DNA from: Streptomyces canus
GTDB lineage: Bacteria; Actinomycetota; Actinomycetes; Streptomycetales; Streptomycetaceae
Assembly (NCBI RefSeq): GCF_041435015.1
Contig: NZ_CP107989.1
Coordinates: 8,122,001-8,186,000, forward strand
Direction of reading: 5' to 3'
DNA: 64,000 nt
Part shown: positions 33,930 through 43,020 of the stretch, in pieces
Position numbering within the stretch: position 1 is the first letter of the stretch
Layout of the letters: every line of letters begins with the position of its first letter
Notes under the pieces: model-generated
Seen by the model: only the letters and a program-made list of their open reading frames with translations
What the model was told of the DNA's origin: nothing
Databases searched by the model: none
Program-made: the position numbers and the translations under genes

Positions 33930-34685
33930 GTGTCGACGCCGTTCTATGTCTCCCCCCAGCAGGCGATGGCCGACCGGGCCGAGTACGCCCGCAAGGGCAT
34001 CGCCCGTGGTCGCAGCCTGGTCGTGCTGCAGTATGCCGACGGCATTGTGTTCGTCGGCGAGAATCCGTCCCGCGCGCTGCACAAGTTCAGCGAGATCTAC
34101 GACCGGATCGGCTTCGCGGCCGCCGGCAAGTACAACGAGTACGAGAACCTGCGGATCGGCGGCGTCCGGTATGCCGACCTGCGTGGCTACACCTATGACC
34201 GTGACGACGTGACCGCCCGTGGTCTCGCCAACGTCTACGCCCAGACGCTGGGCACGATCTTCTCCTCGGCCGGTGAGAAGCCGTACGAGGTGGAGCTGGT
34301 CGTGGCCGAGGTCGGTGAGACGCCGGACGGCGACCAGATCTACCGGCTGCCGCACGACGGTTCCATCGTGGACGAGCACGGCTCGGTCGCGGTGGGCGGC
34401 AACGCCGAGACGATCAGCAGCTATCTGGACCAGCGTCACCAGGACGGCATGAGCCTGGCGGAGGCGCTGAAGCTGGCCGTGCAGGCGCTGTCCCGTGACA
34501 CGAACGGCAGTGAGCGGGAGATCCCCGCGGAGCGGCTGGAGGTCGCGGTGCTGGACCGGACGCGTCCGCAGCAGCGCAAGTTCAAGCGCATCGTGGGGCG
34601 TCAGCTCGGTCGGTTGCTGGAGGCCGGCGGTGCGTCCACCGAGGCGGAGAGCGCGGACGAGGCGGAGGGTTCCGAGGACGAGTAG
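33930..34685 (+). CDS. prcA: 20S proteasome alpha subunit
   Basis: 251 residues from GTG 33930 (AGAAAGGGA upstream). Outer-ring, non-catalytic subunit whose N-terminus gates the pore. [20 protein letters not shown] is the typical alpha N-terminal segment; [19 protein letters not shown] is a conserved core segment. The acidic C-terminal tail ([16 protein letters not shown]) is usual in actinobacteria. 60 bp after prcB, the same transcript, with a terminator 34 bp further on. Confidence 0.96.
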   Translation: MSTPFYVSPQQAMADRAEYARKGIARGRSLVVLQYADGIVFVGENPSRALHKFSEIYDRIGFAAAGKYNEYENLRIGGVRYADLRGYTYDRDDVTARGLANVYAQTLGTIFSSAGEKPYEVELVVAEVGETPDGDQIYRLPHDGSIVDEHGSVAVGGNAETISSYLDQRHQDGMSLAEALKLAVQALSRDTNGSEREIPAERLEVAVLDRTRPQQRKFKRIVGRQLGRLLEAGGASTEAESADEAEGSEDE

Positions 34686-34719
34686 TCCCGGGGCGTCCCG
34701 CCCGACCATTACCCCTTCT

Positions 34720-34749
34720 GCGCCCCGGCCGACCTTGAGGCCGGGGCGC
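34720..34749. terminator. Terminator between prcA and the LacI-type gene
   Basis: 11-bp perfect stem GCGCCCCGGCC / GGCCGGGGCGC with an 8-nt loop, between convergent genes. Confidence 0.85.
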
Positions 34750-34756
34750 CGGGCGT

Positions 34757-35773
34757 TCAGGGGGTGCTGGGCGGGGCCGTGGAGCCCCGGACGACCAGCT
34801 CGACGGGGATGTCCCCCGCCTGCGGTGTACGGCCTTCCAGGACGGCCAGGAGGGCTTCCATGCCGCGTTCGCCGAACAGCTCGGCGTCCAGTCGTACGGT
34901 CGTCAGCTCCGGGTCGATGGCGGTGGCGAGGCCGAGGTCGTCCAGGCCGGTGACGGAGATGTCGTCGGGGATGCGCAGGCCGAGCCGTCGTACGGCCTTG
35001 TAGGCGCCGGCGGCGAGTTTGTCGTCGTCGCAGACGAGGGCGGTGGGCCGGGGGCCCGGGGTGGTGAGGGCGGCCTCGGTGGCGGTCAGGGCGCCGTCGA
35101 TCGAGATGGGTGCGTGGGCGGTGCGGACGGAGGTGCCGGGGACCGCGTCGAGCTGTTCGGCCAGTTCGCGCGCGCGGACCTCGAAGGTCCAGGAGGGCAC
35201 GTCGGCCGCGAGGTGCAGGAAGCGGCGGTGGCCGAGGTCCAGGAGGTGCGCGGCGACCTGGCGGATGCCGTCGGCGATGTCCAGGTTGACGGTGGCGGCG
35301 CCGAGGCTGCCCGAGGGGTCGCTGTCGAGCATGACGAGGGGGAGCTGGTCGCCGCGGATGGCGGTGAGGGCGTCGGCGGCCATGGAGGAGGCGATGACGC
35401 CGTCCAGGGCGGCCTGGGCGGACGCGAAGGGGTCGCGGGCGGGGCCGATGCCCTCGGGGGAGGGGTACAGGACGACGCCGAAGCCGTGGTCGGCGGCCAC
35501 GCGTGCGGCGCCGGTGTAGACGCCGGCGAAGAACTCCGTGGTCAGGGCCGGGACGACGAGCAGGACCGTGCGGGTGTGGCCGAGGCGGAGGTTGCGGGCG
35601 GCCAGGTTGGGCCGGTAGCCGAGGTCGCGGGCGGCTTCTCGGACCCGTTCGGCGGTGGTTTCGGAGACCCGGCCGCGCCATTTGTCGCCCAGCACGAGCG
35701 AGACGGCAGCCTGGGACACCCCGGCTGCCTGTGCGACGTCACGGCTGGTCGGGCGCGTACTGCTGCGTGCCAC
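34757..35773 (-). CDS. LacI-family transcriptional regulator
   Basis: 338 residues from GTG 35773, preceded by AAGGAG; longer frames upstream run into the divergent promoter. Residues 5-55 are the LacI helix-turn-helix and hinge (SRDVAQAAGVSQAAVSLVLGDKWRGRVSETTAERVREAARDLGYRPN), followed by a periplasmic-binding-protein-like effector domain (LVMLDSDP, HLLDLGHRRFLHLAAD, TALVCDDDKLAAGAYKAVRRLGLRIPDDISVTGLDD). Divergent from an MFS transporter, which it probably controls in response to a sugar or nucleoside. Its place inside the proteasome cluster is conserved in Streptomyces as I recall it. Confidence 0.92.
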   Translation of the reverse strand: MARSSTRPTSRDVAQAAGVSQAAVSLVLGDKWRGRVSETTAERVREAARDLGYRPNLAARNLRLGHTRTVLLVVPALTTEFFAGVYTGAARVAADHGFGVVLYPSPEGIGPARDPFASAQAALDGVIASSMAADALTAIRGDQLPLVMLDSDPSGSLGAATVNLDIADGIRQVAAHLLDLGHRRFLHLAADVPSWTFEVRARELAEQLDAVPGTSVRTAHAPISIDGALTATEAALTTPGPRPTALVCDDDKLAAGAYKAVRRLGLRIPDDISVTGLDDLGLATAIDPELTTVRLDAELFGERGMEALLAVLEGRTPQAGDIPVELVVRGSTAPPSTP

Positions 35774-35817
35774 CGTGGGTCCGCTCCTTCGTCTGGACGT
35801 CCGAACAGCGCACATGG

Positions 35818-35846
35818 TACGTATGGGAGTCGAGGTTATACGTATG
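35818..35846. promoter_or_regulatory. Candidate LacI-type operators between regulator and transporter
   Basis: ACGTATG occurs twice, at 35819 and 35840, exactly 21 bp (two helical turns) apart; each includes a TACGTA palindromic core. Located between the divergent starts. Confidence 0.5.
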
Positions 35847-35861
35847 ACTTGGAGGCGGGAC

Positions 35862-37121
35862 ATGGCCGCGGGATACCTGGAGATCCTCAGGGCGAGGCAC
35901 GCGGCGCGCCTGCTGGCGGGAACGCTGGTGGGCCGGCTGCCGAACGCCACGGCGGCGATCGCCATCGTGCTGTTCGTCCGGGCACAGGGCGGCACGTACA
36001 GCCTCGCCGGGGGTCTGGCGGCCGTGTACGGCGTGGCCAACGCCGTGGGGCAGCCGGTGCTCGGGCGGCTCGTCGACCTGCGCGGCCAGCCCCGTGTCCA
36101 GCTTCCCTCCGCCGTGCTGTCGGCCCTCGCGATAGCTCTCTTCGCCTTCAACGGCACCGACCCGCTCCCGCTCGCCTACGCGGCGGTGGCCGCCGCCGGG
36201 CTCTTCACGCCGCCGCTGGAGGGCGGTTTGCGGGCCCTGTGGCCGAGCGTGCTGCGCAAGGAGGGCCAGGTGCACACGGCGTACGCCATGGACGCCGTGG
36301 CGCAGGAAGTCATGTTCGCCGTGGGGCCCTTGCTGGTGACGTTGTGCGCGTCGCTGTGGTCGGCCCGGGCGGCACTGCTGGTGCTGAACGTCGTCGGAGT
36401 GCTGGGCGCTCTCTCGGTCGTCGTGTCGCCGCCCTCGCGCGCGTGGCGCTCGGCACCGCGTGAGGCGCACTGGCTCGGCGCGCTGCGCTCTCCCGGCCTG
36501 CTGGCGATGCTCGGCGCGTTCTTGTTCGTCGGCATCGCGCTCGGGTCCATCACGGTCGCCTCCGTGCCGTACGCGGACGAGCACGGCGGGGACGCGGTGT
36601 ACGGCTGGCTGATGGCCGGGATCGGTCTGGGTGCCCTCGTGGGCGGCCTGGCGTACGGTGCGCGGCAGTGGGCCGGTGAGCCCGCGCGGCGACTCCAGGT
36701 CCTGGTGGGCTTCCTGGCGGTGTGTTACCTGCCGCTGACCCTGATGCCGGGCGCGGTGGCCATGACACTGCTGACGGTGCTCGCCGGAGTGTTCCTGGCG
36801 CCCGTCATCGCGTGCGCCTTCGTCCTGGTCGACCGGCACGCGCCGACCGGGACGGTCACCGAGGCCTTCTCCTGGCTCGTGACGACGTTCACCGTGGGCG
36901 CGTCGGTCGGAACGGGCCTCGCGGGCCCGGTCGTCGAGCGGGGCGGGGCCCTGTGGGGCTTCGTCGTGCCGGGGGTGGCGGGGGGCGTGTCGTTGCTGGT
37001 TCTGCTGGTCACGGGAGGCGTCCTCACAGCTCCCGTGGTGCGGGGGGTGGTTGCCTCTTCATGGGAAAATGATCCAAACCGTGCTGCCGAACCCCGTTTC
37101 AGCTCGGGGGATCGGGCGTAA
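35862..37121 (+). CDS. MFS transporter
   Basis: 419 residues from ATG 35862 with GGAGG upstream. Twelve predicted membrane segments in two halves; GQPVLGRLVDLRGQ after helix 2 is the MFS A-like motif, and GWLMAGIGLGALVGGLAYGARQW its counterpart in the second half. Substrate unknown; an efflux-type drug or sugar transporter is equally possible. Divergent from and probably repressed by the LacI-type regulator. Its stop codon overlaps the -10-like element of pafA. Confidence 0.88.
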   Translation: MAAGYLEILRARHAARLLAGTLVGRLPNATAAIAIVLFVRAQGGTYSLAGGLAAVYGVANAVGQPVLGRLVDLRGQPRVQLPSAVLSALAIALFAFNGTDPLPLAYAAVAAAGLFTPPLEGGLRALWPSVLRKEGQVHTAYAMDAVAQEVMFAVGPLLVTLCASLWSARAALLVLNVVGVLGALSVVVSPPSRAWRSAPREAHWLGALRSPGLLAMLGAFLFVGIALGSITVASVPYADEHGGDAVYGWLMAGIGLGALVGGLAYGARQWAGEPARRLQVLVGFLAVCYLPLTLMPGAVAMTLLTVLAGVFLAPVIACAFVLVDRHAPTGTVTEAFSWLVTTFTVGASVGTGLAGPVVERGGALWGFVVPGVAGGVSLLVLLVTGGVLTAPVVRGVVASSWENDPNRAAEPRFSSGDRA

Positions 37122-37130
37122 TGTTCACTC

Positions 37131-38492
37131 ATGGACCGCCGCATTTTCGGGCTGGAGAACGAGTACGGCGTCACGTGTACGTTCAGGGGACAGCGACGCC
37201 TGTCTCCCGACGAGGTGGCGCGGTACCTCTTCCGCCGTGTCGTGTCATGGGGCCGCAGCAGCAATGTCTTTCTGCGAAACGGCGCCCGCCTCTATCTCGA
37301 TGTCGGGTCACATCCGGAATACGCGACACCCGAATGTGACAACGTGACCGAACTGGTCACGCACGACAAAGCAGGCGAGCGCATTCTCGAAGGACTCCTG
37401 GTGGACGCCGAACGACGCCTGCACGAGGAAGGAATCGCGGGCGACGTCTACCTCTTCAAGAACAACACGGACTCGGCCGGCAACTCCTACGGCTGTCACG
37501 AGAACTATCTCGTCGCACGCCACGGGGAGTTCTCCCGGCTCGCGGACATCCTCATTCCCTTCCTTGTCACCCGTCAGCTGCTGTGCGGCGCGGGCAAGGT
37601 TCTGCAGACCCCGCGGGGCGCCGTGTACTGCGTCAGCCAGCGGGCCGAGCACATCTGGGAGGGCGTCTCCTCGGCGACGACCCGTTCCCGGCCGATCATC
37701 AACACCCGCGACGAACCGCACGCCGACGCCGAGCGCTACCGCCGCCTGCACGTCATCGTGGGCGACTCGAACATGTCCGAGACGACCATGCTGCTGAAGG
37801 TCGGCGCGACCGACCTGGTGCTGCGCATGATCGAGGCGGGCACCGTGATGCGGGATCTGACCCTGGAGAACCCGATCCGGGCGATCCGCGAGGTCAGCCA
37901 CGACATCACCGGCCGGCGCAAGGTGCGTCTGGCCAGCGGCCGGGAGGCCTCCGCCCTCGAGGTGCAGCGCGAGTACTACGAGAAGGCCGTCGACTTCTGC
38001 GAGCGCCGGGGCATCCGTACCGGCACCGTCGAGCAGGTCCTGGAGCTGTGGGGCCGCACGCTGGACGCGATCGAGGCCGAGGACCTCGACCGGATCGGCA
38101 CCGAGATCGACTGGGTCATGAAGTACAAGCTCATCGAGCGGTACCGGGCCAAGCACAACATGACCATGTCCCACCCGCGGGTCGCGCAGATAGACCTCGC
38201 GTATCACGACATCCACCGCCGTCGTGGCCTCTACTACCTTCTGGAGAGGAAGGGTCAAGCCGCCCGTATCTGCAACGACTTGAAGATCTTCGAGGGCAAG
38301 TCGGTTCCGCCGCAGACCACTCGGGCCCGGCTGCGCGGTGACTTCATCCGCAGGGCCCAGGAACAGCGCCGGGACTTCACCGTCGACTGGGTCCACCTCA
38401 AGCTCAACGACCAGGCGCAGCGCACGGTGTTGTGCAAGGACCCGTTCCGTTCGGTCGACGACCGGGTCGAGAAACTGATCGCCGGAATGTGA
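37131..38492 (+). CDS. pafA: Pup-protein ligase PafA
   Basis: 453 residues. Uses ATP to join the C-terminal Glu of Pup to substrate lysines. Glutamine-synthetase-like fold: Glu9 in [13 protein letters not shown], catalytic Asp57 in [58 protein letters not shown]-terminal small domain from about 400. It lacks the Dop loop, which separates it from the paralogue at 30.5 kb. Probably leaderless: TAATGT ends 6 bp before the ATG and no ribosome site is seen. A 13-bp hairpin follows. Confidence 0.97.
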   Translation: MDRRIFGLENEYGVTCTFRGQRRLSPDEVARYLFRRVVSWGRSSNVFLRNGARLYLDVGSHPEYATPECDNVTELVTHDKAGERILEGLLVDAERRLHEEGIAGDVYLFKNNTDSAGNSYGCHENYLVARHGEFSRLADILIPFLVTRQLLCGAGKVLQTPRGAVYCVSQRAEHIWEGVSSATTRSRPIINTRDEPHADAERYRRLHVIVGDSNMSETTMLLKVGATDLVLRMIEAGTVMRDLTLENPIRAIREVSHDITGRRKVRLASGREASALEVQREYYEKAVDFCERRGIRTGTVEQVLELWGRTLDAIEAEDLDRIGTEIDWVMKYKLIERYRAKHNMTMSHPRVAQIDLAYHDIHRRRGLYYLLERKGQAARICNDLKIFEGKSVPPQTTRARLRGDFIRRAQEQRRDFTVDWVHLKLNDQAQRTVLCKDPFRSVDDRVEKLIAGM

Positions 38493-38527
38493 TCGACGCG
38501 TTCCGTGTCAGTGTCGGAACGCAACAC

Positions 38528-38556
38528 GGGCGCCGTACGTTTCACGTACGGCGCCC
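38528..38556 (+). terminator. Terminator after pafA
   Basis: 13-bp perfect stem GGGCGCCGTACGT / ACGTACGGCGCCC with a 3-nt loop, followed by TTCT. Confidence 0.85.
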
Positions 38557-38619
38557 TTCTCACGCCGTAGAGTTGCGCGCACGCCATCAACAAGATCGAC
38601 CGATTACGAGGCCCCCACC

Positions 38620-39624
38620 GTGCGCCGACGCTCACTCCTCATTGCCGTTCCCGCAGGACTGGCCACACTCGCCGCATGCGGTGACGACAAGTCCGACTCG
38701 AGCAAGGCGAGCGACAGCGCGTCACCCTCGGCGTCGTCCTCGGCCTCGCAGGCGCCACCGCCGAAGATCGTCGACGGTCCGCTGCCGGCGATCACGGCGG
38801 GCACGAAGTTCGGTGAGAAGCCCACGGTCGCCAAGGGCACCGGCGATCCGTCGAAGGATCTCGCGGTCAAGACGGTCATCGCGGGCGGCGGCACCACCGT
38901 CGCCGAGGGCGACTACATCCAGGCCCACTACCTCGGCCAGATCTGGAGCACGGCCAAGGTCTTCGACAACTCCTACGACCGTAAGACGGCGCTGGTCATC
39001 CAGCTCGCGCCGAACAGCATCATCGACGGCTGGCGGTACGCCCTGACCGGCAAGAAGGCCGGCAGCCGGGTCGAGTTCTCCATCCCGCCCACCTGGGGGT
39101 ACGGCAAGGAGGGCAACGCGCAGGCGGGTATCAAGGGCACCGACACGCTGGTGTTCGTCGTCGACATCCAGGACACGTTCAACGCGAAGAGCTCCGCCAA
39201 GGGCAAGGACATCGCGCAGAGCGACGCGGATCTGCCCAAGGTCGGCACCAACACCGACGGCAAGGCTCCCTCCATCGAGATCCCCAAGGCGGACGCGCCC
39301 ACCAAGCTGGTGTCGGAGTACGTCATCGAGGGCGACGGCGACGAGGTGGCGGCCGACAGCACGCTGCTCGTGCAGTACAAGGGCGTGGTGTGGGACACCG
39401 GCAAGGAGTTCGACTCGACGTACAGCCGCAAGCAGTTGGCGTCGTTCTCGCTCCAGCAGGTCGTCAAGGGCTGGGCGCAGGGGCTGACCGGCAAGAAGGT
39501 CGGCAGCCGGGTGCTGATCTCCATTCCGCCGAAGCTGGGCTACGGCGACAAGCCGCCGGCCGGCAGCGGGATCGAGAAGGACTCCACGCTGGTCTTCACC
39601 GTGGACATCCTGGCGAAGATGTGA
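38620..39624 (+). CDS. Lipoprotein with two FKBP-type prolyl isomerase domains
   Basis: 334 residues from GTG 38620 (GAGG upstream). Signal peptide ends in lipobox LAAC, then a Ser/Ala/Asp linker. Two FKBP domains follow: about 85-185 (VAEGDYIQAHYLGQIWSTAKVFDNSYD...GSRVEFSIPPTWGYG) and about 235-334 (LVQYKGVVWDTGKEFDSTY...GSRVLISIPPKLGYG). The second keeps the usual VxYxG, F and I/V-P-P active-site residues better; the first has Trp and Ser substitutions and may be a binding module. Likely assists folding of exported proteins on the outer face of the membrane. Confidence 0.92.
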   Translation: MRRRSLLIAVPAGLATLAACGDDKSDSSKASDSASPSASSSASQAPPPKIVDGPLPAITAGTKFGEKPTVAKGTGDPSKDLAVKTVIAGGGTTVAEGDYIQAHYLGQIWSTAKVFDNSYDRKTALVIQLAPNSIIDGWRYALTGKKAGSRVEFSIPPTWGYGKEGNAQAGIKGTDTLVFVVDIQDTFNAKSSAKGKDIAQSDADLPKVGTNTDGKAPSIEIPKADAPTKLVSEYVIEGDGDEVAADSTLLVQYKGVVWDTGKEFDSTYSRKQLASFSLQQVVKGWAQGLTGKKVGSRVLISIPPKLGYGDKPPAGSGIEKDSTLVFTVDILAKM

Positions 39625-39712
39625 CGCACGGGGGACATGCGCGAAGGTCCCGGCCGCGGGGATGTAAGACTGGTCCCTGTTGCCTTTCCGTGAACCAGCA
39701 GGAGCGAGTGAC

Positions 39713-40084
39713 GTGAGCATCGACAAGCCCGAGATCGACTTCCCGGGCGGCGAGCCCCCGGCGGACCTGGAGATCAAGGACATCTGGGAGGGCGACGGCG
39801 AGGTTGCGCAGGCCGGCCAGACCGTCACCGTCCACTACGTGGGCGTCGCCTTCAGCACCGGCGAGGAGTTCGACGCCAGCTGGAACCGTGGCCAGCCGTT
39901 CCGCTTCCCGCTGGGCGGCGGCCGGGTCATCAAGGGCTGGGACCAGGGCGTGCAGGGCATGAAGGTCGGCGGCCGCCGCCAGCTGACCATTCCCGCCCAC
40001 CTCGCCTACGGCAACCAGAGCCCGACCCCGGCGATCAAGCCCGGTGAGACCCTGATCTTCGTGGTCGACCTCCTCGGCGTCTGA
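39713..40084 (+). CDS. FKBP-type peptidyl-prolyl isomerase, cytosolic
   Basis: 123 residues from GTG 39713 (AGGAG upstream). Single FKBP12-like domain with VTVHYVGVAFSTGEEFDASWNRG, FPLGGGRVIKGWDQGVQGMKVGGRR and ipahLAYG active-site segments. No signal peptide. Catalyses cis-trans isomerisation of Xaa-Pro bonds and would be the binding target of FK506-type compounds. 88 bp after the lipoprotein paralogue. Confidence 0.94.
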   Translation: MSIDKPEIDFPGGEPPADLEIKDIWEGDGEVAQAGQTVTVHYVGVAFSTGEEFDASWNRGQPFRFPLGGGRVIKGWDQGVQGMKVGGRRQLTIPAHLAYGNQSPTPAIKPGETLIFVVDLLGV

Positions 40085-40117
40085 TCGTCGTACCGGAGTC
40101 ATAAGGGATCGCGTCGC

Positions 40118-40183
40118 GGTCGGATCGTCGTACGACATCCGACCGGACCTGATCAACCGGGGTCCATGCCCGTCCGGGCATGG
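40118..40183 (+). terminator. Two hairpins between the FKBP gene and pafB
   Basis: First dyad GGTCGGAT...ATCCGACC (40118-40144) with partial inner pairing; second CCATGCCCG-TC-CGGGCATGG (40164-40183). Together a plausible end for the isomerase transcript; the second could also lie in the pafB leader. Confidence 0.55.
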
Positions 40184-40260
40184 GCCCTCGGCTTTTGCCC
40201 TGCTCCTTCGGGGCGGTACGGTCATCGTCCGTAAGCACCATAGGGAGGCGAAGGGCGTCG

Positions 40261-41214
40261 ATGGCCATTGCCAAGGCCGAGCGGCTGATGAACCTGGCGC
40301 TGTGTCTGCTCGGGACGCGACGGCCGCTCAGCAAGCGTGAGCTTCGGGAGTCCATCGAGGCCTACCTGGAGGCGAATTCCGACGACTCCTTCAACCGGAT
40401 GTTCGAGCGCGACAAGGACGATCTGCGTGAACTCGGGCTCGTGATCGAGACCGTTGAGAACCTGGACGGCGAAGTGGGCTATCTCGCCCGCCGCGACAGC
40501 AACCGGCTGCCGCCCGTCACCCTCGACGCCGAGGAGGCCGCCGCGCTGGGGCTGGCCGCCAAGGTGTGGCAGCAGGCCCGGCTCGCCGGCGCGGCCAGTG
40601 GTGCCCTGCAGAAACTGCGCGCGGCGGGGCTGCCCGAGGACTTCGACCCGTACGAGGCGCACGGCGCCCTGGAGCCGCGCATCCCGGTGCACGAGGCCTC
40701 CTTCGAGCCGCTGATGCTCGCCTGCCGGGACCGCCGCCCGGTCGTCTTCGACTACCGCAAGGCCACCGCCGCCCGCCCCGAGCCCCGCCATGTCGAACCA
40801 TGGGCGCTGGAGTGCTGGCGCGGCCACTGGTACCTGGCCGGATTCGACCGCGACCGGGGTGCCGAGCGGGTCTTCCGGCTCTCCCGGATCACCGGCAAGG
40901 TGCGCTCGCGCGGCGCGCGCTTCACGGCCCCGGTCCCCGACGTCGTGACCGTCCGTGAGACCGTCGCGAGCTGGGCGGGGGAGACCGCCGACCGCAGCGC
41001 GCGGATCCGGCTGCGCACGGGCGCCGGGTACCCGTTGCGGGCGAAAGCCACCTCGGTGCGGGAACTGGGCGACGGCTGGGACGAGTTGGAGATTCCGTAC
41101 GGCCACGGCCTGGACGCCTGGCTGGTGGAGTTCGGCCCGGACGTGGTGGTCCTGGAGCCCGCCGAGTTGCGGGCCGACGTGGTGGACCGGCTGCGTGCCG
41201 TGGCCAAGGGCTGA
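40261..41214 (+). CDS. pafB: WYL-domain transcription activator PafB
   Basis: 317 residues from ATG 40261 (GGGAGGCGAAGGG upstream). Winged helix-turn-helix 1-95 (AERLMNLALCLLGTRRPLSKRELRES...RDKDDLRELGLVIE); WYL domain about 160-225 containing RRPVVFDYRK and HWYLAGFDRD, the namesake WYL residues; WCX C-terminal domain. In mycobacteria PafB and PafC form a heterodimer that activates LexA-independent DNA-damage genes on sensing single-stranded DNA. pafC follows after 18 bp, as in mycobacteria. Confidence 0.94.
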   Translation: MAIAKAERLMNLALCLLGTRRPLSKRELRESIEAYLEANSDDSFNRMFERDKDDLRELGLVIETVENLDGEVGYLARRDSNRLPPVTLDAEEAAALGLAAKVWQQARLAGAASGALQKLRAAGLPEDFDPYEAHGALEPRIPVHEASFEPLMLACRDRRPVVFDYRKATAARPEPRHVEPWALECWRGHWYLAGFDRDRGAERVFRLSRITGKVRSRGARFTAPVPDVVTVRETVASWAGETADRSARIRLRTGAGYPLRAKATSVRELGDGWDELEIPYGHGLDAWLVEFGPDVVVLEPAELRADVVDRLRAVAKG

Positions 41215-41232
41215 GGGGGAGCGGAAGAGATC

Positions 41233-42270
41233 ATGGCAGGCAAACCGGTCAGGCCGGCGAACGCCATCGACCAGACCCGGCGGATGCTCTCCCTGGTGAC
41301 CTATCTCAGGGAGCGCCCCGGCGCCCGGGTCGAGGACGTCGCCCGCGCCTTCGGGATCACCGAGGACGAGCTGGTCTCCGACCTCGATGTGCTGCCGATG
41401 TGCGGCACCAGCTTCCGCGGCGGGGATCTGCTCGACATCGACACCGACGGCGAGCGGATCTGGTGGCACAACCCCGATGACGTGGCCGAGCCGCTCAGGC
41501 TCGCCGCCGACGAGGCGACCGCGCTGCTGGTGGCCGCCCGCGCCGTGTCCACGCTGCCCGGGCTCCGGGAGAGCGACCGGCAGGCGCTGCTGCGGGCGAC
41601 CGCCAAGGTGGAGACCGCGGCCGGTGAGACGGCCGGTGCCAGCGCGCGGCTGTCGGTGACCTTCGAGTCCGAGGGCGGGGTCTTCGCGGACGTCGACCGG
41701 GCCATCTCCGAGCGCCGGCGCCTGTGGATCCGCTACTACTCGCCCGCCCGCGACGAGCTCACCGAGCGTGAGATCGACCCGATCCGCCTGGTCAGCGTCG
41801 GCCACACCTATGTCGAGGCCTGGTGCCGCCGTTCCGAGGCGCGGCGCACCTTCCGGCTCGACCGGGTCGCCGAGATCAAGATCCTCGACGAGCCGTCCGC
41901 GCCGCCCGAGGTCGAGCTCAGGGACCTGTCCGAGGGGCTCGTGCAGCCCGCGGCCGAGGACCCCGAGGTGGTCGTCGAGGTGGGCCCCGGCGGCCGCTGG
42001 GTCGCCGAGTACTACCCGCACGACAGTGCGGATGAGCTTTCCGACGGCGGGCTGCGTATTACCCTGCGCACTCCCGACCCGGCATCGCTGCGGAGGCTGG
42101 CGCTCCGGCTCGGCCGTGACGGCCGCATCGTCTCGCCGCGCGACCTCGCCGACAGCGCCCGCGAGGCGGCCCGCGAGGCGCTGGCCGCCTATGACGGGGT
42201 CGAGGCGCAGGACACCCCGGGGACGCGGGTGCACGACGGTCGGTACGACAGGCAGGAGCAGGGGCTTTGA
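41233..42270 (+). CDS. pafC: WYL-domain transcription activator PafC
   Basis: 345 residues. N-terminal winged helix (QTRRMLSLVTYLRERPGARVEDVARAFGITEDELVSDLDVLPMCG), WYL domain at about 160-225 (RRRLWIRYYSPARDELTEREIDPIRLVSVGHTYVEAWC, with TYV where the family has WYL), then WCX domain. Partner of PafB in the RecA-independent DNA-damage response. GGAAGAG precedes the ATG. The following small gene overlaps its stop, so pafB, pafC and that gene form one unit. Confidence 0.93.
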   Translation: MAGKPVRPANAIDQTRRMLSLVTYLRERPGARVEDVARAFGITEDELVSDLDVLPMCGTSFRGGDLLDIDTDGERIWWHNPDDVAEPLRLAADEATALLVAARAVSTLPGLRESDRQALLRATAKVETAAGETAGASARLSVTFESEGGVFADVDRAISERRRLWIRYYSPARDELTEREIDPIRLVSVGHTYVEAWCRRSEARRTFRLDRVAEIKILDEPSAPPEVELRDLSEGLVQPAAEDPEVVVEVGPGGRWVAEYYPHDSADELSDGGLRITLRTPDPASLRRLALRLGRDGRIVSPRDLADSAREAAREALAAYDGVEAQDTPGTRVHDGRYDRQEQGL

Positions 42271-42557
42271 GCGAGTCGGCGACGTCTGGTGCGGACATGA
42301 CGGTGGCTGCCGCCTTCGCGGGGATGAAAAGCGCGGCTCCGGTGTCCTTCAAGGCGAGCTGCCCGGACTGCCGGGAGCGGTTCGAGCTGGCCGCCGCCGC
42401 CCTGCGCCTCGCCATCGGAGCGACCAGCCGCGCCACCTTCTACTCCTTCACCTGCCCCGAGTGCGGCGCGGCCGTCCGCAAGCCCGCCGGCGAGCGGATC
42501 GTGGAACTGCTGACCGGCGGCGGGGTCCGGACACTGCGGCTGCACTCCACCCTCTAG
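42267..42557 (+). CDS. Small zinc-ribbon-like protein
   Basis: 96 residues if translation starts at TTG 42267, which overlaps the pafC stop and follows AGGAGCAGGGG; ATG 42297 would give 86. Two CxxC pairs, CPDC and CPEC, about 30 residues apart, form a probable zinc ribbon. No other motif. The tight overlap with pafC suggests co-translation with the damage-response activator. Function unknown. Confidence 0.75.
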   Translation: MSESATSGADMTVAAAFAGMKSAAPVSFKASCPDCRERFELAAAALRLAIGATSRATFYSFTCPECGAAVRKPAGERIVELLTGGGVRTLRLHSTL

Positions 42558-42567
42558 GCTCGGTGCC

Positions 42568-42762
42568 ATGTTCTGGCCGATGTTCGCGGTAGCACTGGGT
42601 TTCTTGGGTCTCGCCGTCCTGGGTGTGCTCGCCGTCCGGGTCTTTCTGGAGGCGCAGCGTCTGGGGCGCCAGGTCACGGACTCCGCGCGGCGGATCAGCC
42701 GGGCCGCGGAGGACCTGGAGCGGGCGGCGGTGAGCACGGCCCGTTCTGCGGACTCACTGTGA
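42568..42762 (+). CDS. Small membrane protein
   Basis: 64 residues with one N-terminal membrane helix (FWPMFAVALGFLGLAVLGVLAVRVF) and an amphipathic cytoplasmic tail (SARRISRAAEDLERAAVST). Leaderless: TAGGCT, overlapping the stop of the previous gene, ends 7 bp before the ATG. Common before tatA in Streptomyces; function unknown. Confidence 0.78.
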   Translation: MFWPMFAVALGFLGLAVLGVLAVRVFLEAQRLGRQVTDSARRISRAAEDLERAAVSTARSADSL

Positions 42763-42965
42763 GTACGGCTGAGAGTTGGGTGTGAGTCGAGCGGCGCATG
42801 CGTTTTGGGCCACTTCGACCTGTCACCTTGGCCCGGTCGGCAGGTACGCTGCTGGTCGCGGTTCGGATAACGAGGCTCGGCCGCGAACCGGGAGTACGCA
42901 CAGGGATTGCCAGGCGTTCACCCCTGAGCGTTACGATCGCTGTCAGCACGACTGATCGGACACAC

Positions 42966-42981
42966 GTCCGACCGGTCGGAC
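42966..42981. promoter_or_regulatory. 16-bp perfect palindrome upstream of tatA
   Basis: GTCCGACCGGTCGGAC, with a nearby half-like CGGACA, 39 bp before the tatA start. Candidate regulator site in the 258-bp gap. Confidence 0.4.
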
Positions 42982-43020
42982 AGCACCCCACAAGCCGCCT
43001 CGGTGAGAAGGTAAAGACTT

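Noticed and set aside
33054..35681. Long frame antisense to prcB and prcA
   Set aside because: Arg/Pro/His repeats from reverse-frame reading; sense genes are secure.
38504..38526. GTGTCAGTG after pafA resembling the PafBC element
   Set aside because: The base 8 bp downstream does not begin a TAnnnT hexamer and the hit precedes a terminator, not a start codon.
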